A stretch of 5,899 nt of DNA from Acidimicrobiales bacterium (GTDB lineage: Bacteria; Actinomycetota; Acidimicrobiia; Acidimicrobiales; Poriferisodalaceae), in the NCBI GenBank assembly GCA_030749275.1, contig JASMKJ010000025.1, positions 1 through 5,899 of the forward strand, in the 5' to 3' direction. Positions 1-5,340 of this stretch are shown one piece after another. Under the pieces are notes generated by a model. That model was not told where the DNA came from, searched no databases, and saw only the letters and a list, made by a program, of their open reading frames with translations. Position numbers and translations under genes: made by a program. The number at the start of each line of letters is the position of its first letter. The stretch's first letter is position 1.

Positions 1-203
1 GTAACCATCATTGGACTCAAGGCTTCGGAGCGTTTGTTGCAAAGATCACATTGCAGCGCGCTGCGAACTTCTGACATAGCTGCGACCCGGTCAGCACCGG
101 TCCACCAGGTCCCACAGGCACCCAAACGCTGCCAAACGCTCTCGTGGGTGTCGGTCAATTGAGTGCCTAATTTGAGATAGTTCTCAGACTCGGTCAGGGC
201 CAT
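1..203 (-). CDS. Partial AhpD/CMD-like protein (5' end only)
   Basis: An open frame begins with ATG at 203 (reading leftwards) and continues without a stop to the window edge, giving 67 residues of the N-terminus. Visible features are GTWWTGADRV at about residues 31-40 and a Glu45 followed by Cys52-Asp-Leu-Cys55. An acidic residue seven positions before a CxxC resembles the active-site layout of AhpD-like alkylhydroperoxidases and the carboxymuconolactone decarboxylase superfamily. The pattern also recalls uncharacterised peroxidase-related proteins with a W-W-x-G-A-x-R-V segment. No signal peptide is visible. The gene lies 68 nt downstream of the acylase stop in the same orientation, with a promoter-like sequence directly before it, so it may be transcribed both by read-through and independently. 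That it is a gene is fairly likely; the family call is from memory of motifs, and the missing C-terminal part would decide it. Confidence 0.6.
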   Translation of the reverse strand, partial: MALTESENYLKLGTQLTDTHESVWQRLGACGTWWTGADRVAAMSEVRSALQCDLCNKRSEALSPMMV

Positions 204-209
204 GAACGG

Positions 210-240
210 AACCTAGTCGCGTGTGTGCATTGGATGTCAA
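210..240 (-). promoter_or_regulatory. Putative leaderless-type promoter of the left-edge gene
   Basis: Read on the minus strand, TTGACA lies at 240-235, then a 19-nt spacer, then TAGGTT at 215-210, then six bases, then the ATG at 203-201. TAGGTT matches the TANNNT -10 consensus common in actinobacteria. Its position predicts a transcript starting at or next to the A of the start codon, so the mRNA would have essentially no leader. No good Shine-Dalgarno sequence fits before this ATG except a weak AGG inside the -10 itself. The 19-nt spacer is slightly longer than the ideal 17. This is inference from sequence match only. Confidence 0.4.
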
Positions 241-247
241 ACTGTGA

Positions 248-265
248 ACCAAAAAGAAATTTGGT
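248..265 (-). terminator. Weak hairpin after the acylase gene
   Basis: A perfect 6-bp inverted repeat (ACCAAA / TTTGGT) with a 6-nt loop lies 6 nt beyond the acylase stop codon. In the minus-strand transcript it could form a small stem. The stem is A/T-rich and is not followed by a U-run, so it is not a convincing intrinsic terminator. It is recorded because it sits exactly between the acylase gene and the promoter-like sequence of the next gene. It may be only a chance repeat. Confidence 0.18.
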
Positions 266-271
266 CCTGCC

Positions 272-2482
272 TTACAACTCAAAGCGCTCAGCTTCAACCT
301 CGCTGATAGCTGCAACACTGAACGCCATCGGGATGAGAGTGCAATTCAACCAAGCAGATCGTTGATCAGTGTCGTGTCCTCCTCCGCGCACCCCGGACAC
401 GCCATGAGGGACTACCCAGCCAGATCTATCCCAATTAGCGAGATCGAACGCATACCGGGCTACTGACGCAGCCGCCGACCGCTCTCCTGTTTCGGGGATC
501 ACTGTTCCGCATCGCACCGTGTCGCTGTCACCGGGGCAACCATCAATTGGGGGGTGTAGGTGCCGCGCTTCTAGGAGTGCTGATGCCAGAGGGTGCGGGC
601 ATGCCATTCTGTGGACGCGGCCCCAAGTCCACTGAGATGTGTCTTCTCCGAGTCGCTGCTCCAACTCCTGAAGGGTTTCGTCAATGCATGCGGACAAGGC
701 CTGATCTAGTTTTTCTTGCGAGTCAAGTCCCGGGATCAGATGCCACGCATCGTCTACGAGTAGGTGTATCGCCGCCTCAGAAAGCATGCGGCTAGCCGCT
801 TCAGGTGAAGGCCACTGCGGAGCGCCAAAATCTGGTTTTGCCGCGCCAATCCGTTCGCCGACGCTTTCGCTCCAACGACGGCGGATTACGGAATAGATTG
901 ACGCCTCGATCGAGTCTTCAGAAACTATGCAATCCCAATCGGTCAAGCAGCGAATTAACCAAGCGCCAGATGGGTGGGTGTATTTCGATGCCCGTGTCAC
1001 TACTGCATCGATGATGGCGGGTGCTCGAAGTGAGACCACATCGCTATGGATGTGCTCCATGTCACTTACGGACGCGTTGGGTAGGTCATCGAGTAACTGC
1101 ACTATGCGGTCGTACCTTGCCGGACCTGCAAAATCGAGGGAAATATACGGACCTCCATCGGAAATCCGGTTATTAGCCGTTACCAAATAGCCGTTTGCTG
1201 GGTCGCTTTCCCCGGGGAGCTCTTCGAATGGGACTGGATCCAATTGTGACCAATTAGCCGAGGGCTTTGCTGGTACGGGAATCCACCTATTTTCGGTTGG
1301 TCGTTCAATCACCCGTCCTCTCACCTTGAATGAAATATGACCGTCGCGGTCCGCGGACAGGAGGTTATTTACAGGGATTACCCACGGCTCAACTGCTGCT
1401 TCAAGTTCTTCACAGGTCGTTGCCTTCAACATTGGCAATAATGCGTTAAACGTCGTGTCCTGACCGTTCATGCCCGTCCAAGCAATAGACAGCGCTACTC
1501 CGTCTGAGGGATTTCCAATAACGACTGGTCCGTTCCCGGTGGAGCCGCGATATATGGGGAAGTCGCCTTCTCCTCTGACAGTCAGCGTCTCCGAGGCCCA
1601 TTCAACGGCTTCTAGGTCTTCTGTCTCTACGAAGAGGTCAGTGTCATCCGCCATTCCATGAGTGATGCACCATGCCACATCTTCGTTATGAGCGAAATGA
1701 GGAAAACCAGGGACCCCTGGAAAAGCGAGTCCAATGGCATTGAACTCCGGGCAGGTCATATGGAACTGGTGGTATACGTTTGGAAATTCGATACCTCTGT
1801 GGGGATCACCGGCGAGCAACGGCAGACCCGTTGAAGTGCGTGATCCATGAATGGCCCAAGAGTTGGAGCCTCCATCGATATCAACGAGACCCTCCAACTG
1901 ATCAGCATTGGATTGCAGAAGCTCGCTCAAGTTCGACAAGTGCTCTTGCGTGGGAACACCACTTGCTGTAATCACCGAGCGCTCACCACCGGTCTCTCGC
2001 ATTGCTTGCAGGAGCTCAGGGTGACCTCTAGTCAGTAGGAATCCTCGCCAAAGCTTTCTGTTGAGGGTTCCCATAAAGATGTGACGAACTTTGTAGACGG
2101 CTAGGCAATGCCACGCCTCCCACGGGTTCGGCGCCACGGCATGATGACCGAATTCTTCAGGCAGCTGATCTGCATTTTCTTCAAGCCAGCGATTAACTCC
2201 ACGGGCGTAAGCTTGGGTTATTTCTTGGGTTTCTGCTGTCAGCATGGCCCAGTGCCGTTGCGCTACTTCTGCCAGACCAAGGCGTCGAAAAAATGCGTCT
2301 TCTTTGATGGCCTTTGATCCAGCGGTTTCTGCCCAACGTCCCTGTGCTCTCAGGCGATCAAAGTCCATTTGCCACATTCGATCAGCCGCGGCTACCCAAC
2401 CTTGGGCTTCAAATGCCGCTAGCTGGTCCGGGGCTTTCACATGAGCAATGCCCCATTTGTCTCTTTGTACTTGGGTGGTCAC
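272..2482 (-). CDS. Penicillin acylase family (S45) Ntn amidohydrolase
   Basis: Predicted to hydrolyse the amide bond of an N-acylated substrate after autocatalytic cleavage into alpha and beta chains. The chosen start is the GTG at 2482, giving 736 residues. A longer ORF from ATG at 2542 would overlap the upstream hydrolase by 64 nt and adds an Arg-rich stretch unlike the family, which normally begins near the Q-x-x-R-D-x-x-G-I-A-H segment seen at residues 5-15. The alpha region includes GWVAAADRMWQMD (about 28-40). The nucleophile is Ser206 in GG-SNSWAI, which would become Ser1 of the beta chain. His228 is beta position 23, as in cephalosporin and AHL acylases, where E. coli penicillin G acylase has Gln. 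PGVPGFPHFAHNEDVAW and the TANN motif (catalytic Asn near 437) follow, then a C-terminal VSG-x5-H-x3-Q segment. No signal peptide is visible, so a cytoplasmic location is likely, unlike classical periplasmic members. Its GTGA overlap with the hydrolase implies translational coupling. The family is sure; the substrate (beta-lactam, acyl-homoserine lactone, other acyl-amide) is unknown. Confidence 0.93.
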   Translation of the reverse strand: MTTQVQRDKWGIAHVKAPDQLAAFEAQGWVAAADRMWQMDFDRLRAQGRWAETAGSKAIKEDAFFRRLGLAEVAQRHWAMLTAETQEITQAYARGVNRWLEENADQLPEEFGHHAVAPNPWEAWHCLAVYKVRHIFMGTLNRKLWRGFLLTRGHPELLQAMRETGGERSVITASGVPTQEHLSNLSELLQSNADQLEGLVDIDGGSNSWAIHGSRTSTGLPLLAGDPHRGIEFPNVYHQFHMTCPEFNAIGLAFPGVPGFPHFAHNEDVAWCITHGMADDTDLFVETEDLEAVEWASETLTVRGEGDFPIYRGSTGNGPVVIGNPSDGVALSIAWTGMNGQDTTFNALLPMLKATTCEELEAAVEPWVIPVNNLLSADRDGHISFKVRGRVIERPTENRWIPVPAKPSANWSQLDPVPFEELPGESDPANGYLVTANNRISDGGPYISLDFAGPARYDRIVQLLDDLPNASVSDMEHIHSDVVSLRAPAIIDAVVTRASKYTHPSGAWLIRCLTDWDCIVSEDSIEASIYSVIRRRWSESVGERIGAAKPDFGAPQWPSPEAASRMLSEAAIHLLVDDAWHLIPGLDSQEKLDQALSACIDETLQELEQRLGEDTSQWTWGRVHRMACPHPLASALLEARHLHPPIDGCPGDSDTVRCGTVIPETGERSAAASVARYAFDLANWDRSGWVVPHGVSGVRGGGHDTDQRSAWLNCTLIPMAFSVAAISEVEAERFEL

Positions 2483-3423
2483 TCGAATGCCGCCACGAGG
2501 GCCGCTGCGCATTCTTCGATGAGTCTTTTTGCACCGGCACAAGTGTTGAACATCTGGAATAAGACGTGCGGTTCGCCGTCAAAGAGTGTGTGCTGTACCG
2601 GCACGCCAGCCGAGGAAAGTGTGTTCGCATACGCATTTCCTTCGTCTCTAAGTGGATCCGCCGAACATGTCGCCACGTAAGCTGGAGCTACGCCGCTATG
2701 ACTGTCAGCGCGCGCTGGAGAAAAACGCCAATCAGTGCAAGCTTCAGCCAGTGACTGCTGTCCTAGGTAATGGGACCAAAACCAGTTGATTACCTCTACC
2801 GTCAGCAACGGGCCTGCTTCGTTTTCAGTAAACGACTCGTAATGCTGAGAGGCATCAGTTGCTGGATACACCAACATCTGGAGCTTCAGATCTATCCCCG
2901 CATCTCGTGCCATCAGGGCGACAACTGCAGCTAGATTGCCGCCCGCTGAATCTCCTCCGACTGCTACGCGGCTCGTATCCGCTTGAATCGCCCCACCCGA
3001 TGTCGTAACCCATTTGACCGCCGCCCAAGCATCTTCGACAGCTGCTGGAAACTCTGCTTCAGGGGCGAGCCGGTAATCGATGGCGATGACCATGCACTCA
3101 GCTTTGGTGCACAACAATCGGCATTCTTTGTCGTGGGTCTCTAAATCTCCGATGACGAAACCTCCGCCGTGAAAGAACACCAAAGCGGGGTGCGGTCCCT
3201 CATCGTTAGGTCGATAAATCCTTACCGGGATTTGACCGGCAGGTCCGGGAATTTCTGTATCTTCGATCCCCCCGGGGACTTCAGGTCCCTCTCCCAGAAT
3301 GTGGGCCATCGCTCGATAACGTTCTCGCGAAAATTCTGGTGTCTGCTCCGCGACGGTGGGAGCGTCGACGCGAGCAGCCTCCACCATGTCTACGAAGACT
3401 TGCGTATCTGGTTGGAGTGTCAT
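2479..3423 (-). CDS. HSL-type alpha/beta hydrolase (esterase/lipase, GDSAG group)
   Basis: A 314-residue serine hydrolase of the hormone-sensitive lipase group, predicted to cleave carboxylic esters of short to medium acyl chains. The oxyanion-hole motif HGGG is at residues 85-88 within ALVFFHGGGFVIGD. The nucleophile is Ser159 in GGDSAGGNLAA. The acid is probably Asp256 in SADPLRDEG, and the base His286 in GEPHVLF, so the triad is complete and correctly ordered. DYRLAPE at about 116-122 is another family hallmark. Length is normal (about 300-320). No signal peptide or membrane segment is visible, so it is probably cytoplasmic. The ATG has a good ribosome binding site 7 nt upstream. Its TGA stop overlaps the GTG of the acylase, making the two a coupled hydrolase pair. 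It starts 36 nt after the SDR gene. The family is certain; the natural ester is unknown. Confidence 0.95.
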   Translation of the reverse strand: MTLQPDTQVFVDMVEAARVDAPTVAEQTPEFSRERYRAMAHILGEGPEVPGGIEDTEIPGPAGQIPVRIYRPNDEGPHPALVFFHGGGFVIGDLETHDKECRLLCTKAECMVIAIDYRLAPEAEFPAAVEDAWAAVKWVTTSGGAIQADTSRVAVGGDSAGGNLAAVVALMARDAGIDLKLQMLVYPATDASQHYESFTENEAGPLLTVEVINWFWSHYLGQQSLAEACTDWRFSPARADSHSGVAPAYVATCSADPLRDEGNAYANTLSSAGVPVQHTLFDGEPHVLFQMFNTCAGAKRLIEECAAALVAAFE

Positions 3424-3430
3424 GGTGGTG

Positions 3431-3438
3431 CCTTCCTT
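3431..3438 (-). promoter_or_regulatory. Ribosome binding site of the alpha/beta hydrolase
   Basis: The minus strand reads AAGGAAGG, separated by 7 nt from the ATG at 3423. This purine-rich element is near the Shine-Dalgarno consensus and supports that ATG over internal alternatives. It lies in the 36-nt gap after the SDR stop codon. Confidence 0.65.
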
Positions 3439-3459
3439 GTTTGATGCACTTCTGTCCGC

Positions 3460-4332
3460 TCAGGTTGCCAAGATTATTCGGAGCGCGCTTTCTAAGTCGG
3501 GGTCTCGGAATTCGAAGCCTTTTTCGTCAAGTACCGACGGAGTCAGTCGCGTCGACGCGAGTAGCAAAGATGCGCCCATTTCCCCTAGCGCAGCTGTAAC
3601 CGCGAATCGAGGGGCTGGAGTCAGCGTTGGCCGGTGAAGGACTCGCCCCAAAGTTGAAGCAAACACCTTTTGAGGCTGTGGGTTAATTGTTGCGATGTTT
3701 ACTGCCCCCGAAATCTGCTGATCCAAGAGAAAAAGGATTGCTCTCACCGCGTCGTTGAGGGAAACCCAGCTCCACCACTGCCGTCCAGTTCCTAATGGGC
3801 CTCCCAAGAACAATCGAGTCACCAAAACCAGTCGTCCCAGTGCCCCTGGACCAGCGGCCAGAACGATTCCAAACCGTGCCGTTACCAGTCGGGTTCCGGC
3901 ATCAGTCACTGGAGATGCCGCAGCCTCCCACTGTTGACACACTTCTGAGAGGAAACCGTCACCGCTTCGGGCCTCCTCATCCAAGATTTGGTCCTTACGA
4001 TCACCATAAAACCCCGCTGCAGAGGCCTGAACCATGCATCTGGGTGGGTCTTTGGAGCCTGTGATTGCGGCAGCTAACACTGAGGTGGAGTTCACTCGAC
4101 TATTGAGAATTCGTCGCTTCTTACCTTTGGTCCACCGCCCGGCAATGGACTCGCCAGCCAGATTGATCACAGCGTCAAAATCATTCATCAAATCAGGTGT
4201 CACTTCTTCCCAGCGAACTTGATTTGGGGATGGAGTTCGGGACACTCCCGTCACTTTGTCACCGCGAGCTTGGAGCGCAGCCGTGAGCGCTGACCCGATT
4301 AGCCCACTGGCTCCACTAATGAGAATGTTCAT
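3460..4332 (-). CDS. TIGR01777/YfcH-type NAD(P)-binding SDR epimerase-like protein
   Basis: A 290-residue extended/atypical short-chain dehydrogenase of the TIGR01777 group (E. coli YfcH, human SDR39U1). The nucleotide-binding glycine motif GASGLIG is at residues 7-13, right after a first beta strand. DAVINLAGESIAGRWT-x3-K at about 53-71 and the following SR (78-79) are signatures of this subfamily. SAAGFYG at 104-110 contains the likely active-site Tyr109, with a Lys at 113. CQQWEAAA (132-139) is also typical. The C-terminal DUF1731-type tail, TRLTPSVLDEKGFEFRDPDL followed by an AL pair, closes the protein at the usual length. A reaction has not been firmly established for the family, so reductase or epimerase activity is inferred from the fold. 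The ATG is the only start possible: the 18 codons between it and the preceding in-frame TAA contain no ATG, GTG or TTG. No Shine-Dalgarno lies close to the ATG; a GGAGG occurs 35 nt upstream. Confidence 0.93.
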   Translation of the reverse strand: MNILISGASGLIGSALTAALQARGDKVTGVSRTPSPNQVRWEEVTPDLMNDFDAVINLAGESIAGRWTKGKKRRILNSRVNSTSVLAAAITGSKDPPRCMVQASAAGFYGDRKDQILDEEARSGDGFLSEVCQQWEAAASPVTDAGTRLVTARFGIVLAAGPGALGRLVLVTRLFLGGPLGTGRQWWSWVSLNDAVRAILFLLDQQISGAVNIATINPQPQKVFASTLGRVLHRPTLTPAPRFAVTAALGEMGASLLLASTRLTPSVLDEKGFEFRDPDLESALRIILAT

Positions 4333-4386
4333 TTCGATTCGACGCTTCGCCTGATCAACGGCCTCAACCTCCGCGTATCGAGCTCG

Positions 4387-5169
4387 TTATTTTCCTGTGA
4401 AGTTCCCGGGCCGGCGATCACCCACAGCTGCGATGCCTTCTTTAGCATCCTCTGTGGCAGATAGCTCGGCTTGAATCTGAGCTTCCCGCTGGGTTATTTC
4501 TCTAACTTGGTCTCCGAGCCCTAGTCGGAGGGTGGACTTGATTGCTCTCAGGGCTAAAGGAGCGTTGGCTGCAATTTCTGTTGCGACTTCTATGGCACGC
4601 TCCCTTACTTGATCGTTCGGGACGCATTCGTCGGCTAGCCCTATCGCTACTGCTTCTTCGCCCTTGTAGCGTTTGGCACTGTAGAGGACTTGAGCAGCGC
4701 GCGACGGCCCGAGTAAGCGAGGAAGAGTGATACTCATCCCGAAGCCTTGATGGATTCCAAGCGATGCGAAGTTGGCCGAAAATCGAGCGTCGGGGCATGT
4801 AATCCTGATATCGGGGACCATTGCCAATCCTAAACCACCTCCAACGGCTGGTCCCTGTATTGCCCCAACAATGGGCAACGTCACATCAAAGAGGCGCCCT
4901 GAGCCTTGGTACAAGGCGAGCGTCGCGTCGCCGCCCACGACTTCTTCGTCGCCGCCGCCCACGCCATCACCGGCAAAGTCAGCTCCTGCACAAAAAGAAC
5001 GGCCATCAGCAGCCAATACCGCGCACCTGATGGACATGTTGTTTTGCATTTCCTCGAGCGCGTCGGCTATGTCGTGGATCTGTCTGAAATTTAAGAAATT
5101 GTGGGGTGGTCTATCCATGATCACCACTCCGACGTTCCCATGAGTTTCAATGCGAAGACCATCGGCCAT
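4387..5169 (-). CDS. Crotonase-fold (enoyl-CoA hydratase/isomerase family) protein
   Basis: A 260-residue crotonase-superfamily protein acting on an acyl-CoA thioester, of standard length. The two oxyanion-hole segments are present: CAGADF at residues 60-65 and IQGPAVGGGLGLAM at 104-117. RLLGPSRAAQVL, GLADECVP and the C-terminal TEDAKEGIAA...RRPGNF complete the family pattern. By hand alignment to rat mitochondrial enoyl-CoA hydratase, the catalytic Glu144 corresponds to Gly114 and Glu164 to Phe134, so neither hydratase glutamate is kept. Ordinary hydration of 2-enoyl-CoA is therefore doubtful; isomerase, hydrolase or another crotonase reaction is possible. A Gly/acidic stretch at 67-81 follows the first oxyanion motif. 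The ATG at 5169 has a strong ribosome binding site. The gene heads the minus-strand block, 54 nt before the SDR gene, and is divergent from the DUF169 gene. Family sure, reaction unsure. Confidence 0.94.
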   Translation of the reverse strand: MADGLRIETHGNVGVVIMDRPPHNFLNFRQIHDIADALEEMQNNMSIRCAVLAADGRSFCAGADFAGDGVGGGDEEVVGGDATLALYQGSGRLFDVTLPIVGAIQGPAVGGGLGLAMVPDIRITCPDARFSANFASLGIHQGFGMSITLPRLLGPSRAAQVLYSAKRYKGEEAVAIGLADECVPNDQVRERAIEVATEIAANAPLALRAIKSTLRLGLGDQVREITQREAQIQAELSATEDAKEGIAAVGDRRPGNFTGK

Positions 5170-5173
5170 TGCG

Positions 5174-5181
5174 TTCTCCTC
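5174..5181 (-). promoter_or_regulatory. Ribosome binding site of the crotonase gene
   Basis: The minus strand reads GAGGAGAA, ending 4 nt before the ATG at 5169, with the GGAG core about 6-7 nt away. This is the strongest Shine-Dalgarno site in the window. It fixes the start at MADGLRI and suggests efficient translation of the first gene of the block. Confidence 0.7.
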
Positions 5182-5198
5182 AACCTCTTATCGCTTTA

Positions 5199-5213
5199 GT
5201 CATCTCCGATGAC
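5199..5213. repeat. Short perfect inverted repeat in the crotonase leader
   Basis: GTCATC, a 3-nt spacer (TCC), then GATGAC form a perfect 6-bp inverted repeat 30 nt upstream of the crotonase start codon. In the minus-strand transcript it could form a tight hairpin in the 5' leader; on DNA it could be an operator half-site pair. With arms this short a chance origin is plausible. I see no convincing -35/-10 pair for the minus-strand block nearby to place it relative to a start site. Confidence 0.3.
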
Positions 5214-5296
5214 CGACTAGCCACCCTAATCCAACAAACCGTGAAATCCCGTATAGCTTCTGAATAGCGACCGTTATCCATTGGTATCTCAATCCG

Positions 5297-5316
5297 TTGA
5301 CATACCGCGGTAGGTT
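5297..5316 (+). promoter_or_regulatory. Candidate promoter/operator upstream of the DUF169 gene
   Basis: A consensus -35 hexamer TTGACA lies at 5297-5302. It is followed directly by a 10-bp perfect palindrome, TACCGCGGTA (5303-5312), which extends by two more matching pairs after one mismatch (16 bp in all, 5300-5315). TAGGTT at 5311-5316 matches the TANNNT -10 type but is only 8 nt from TTGACA, too close for the two to form one sigma-70 promoter; no good -10 lies 16-18 nt downstream of TTGACA. The palindrome resembles a dimeric repressor operator in form. It could control the DUF169 gene, the divergent block, or both. The palindrome is seen directly; its role is inferred. Confidence 0.4.
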
Positions 5317-5330
5317 GACCTGAGCGCGTT

Positions 5331-5336
5331 AGGGGA
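5331..5336 (+). promoter_or_regulatory. Ribosome binding site of the DUF169 gene
   Basis: AGGGGA sits 4 nt before the ATG at 5341, an acceptable Shine-Dalgarno-like element. It supports that ATG as the start of the plus-strand gene. Confidence 0.5.
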
Positions 5337-5340
5337 AACT

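Noticed and set aside
248..265. Intrinsic terminator after the acylase gene
   Set aside because: Only six A/T-rich pairs and no U-run follow, so it is kept as a low-confidence feature rather than reported as a real terminator.
2483..2542. N-terminal extension of the acylase to the ATG at 2542
   Set aside because: It would overlap the hydrolase gene by 64 nt and adds a Cys/Arg/Lys-rich stretch not resembling the family or a signal peptide. The GTG at 2482 overlaps the hydrolase stop as GTGA, a typical coupled start.
2409..2636. 75-residue minus-strand open frame across the hydrolase-acylase junction
   Set aside because: It overlaps both well-supported genes in a third frame, and its sequence is low in recognisable structure.
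4772..5143. 123-residue plus-strand open frame
   Set aside because: It is antisense to the crotonase gene, Pro/Ser-rich, without recognisable motifs, and explained by the codon pattern of the opposite strand.
5170..5340. tRNA, riboswitch or small RNA in the divergent intergenic region
   Set aside because: No cloverleaf, no recognisable riboswitch core and no promoter-terminator pair could be seen in the 171 nt.
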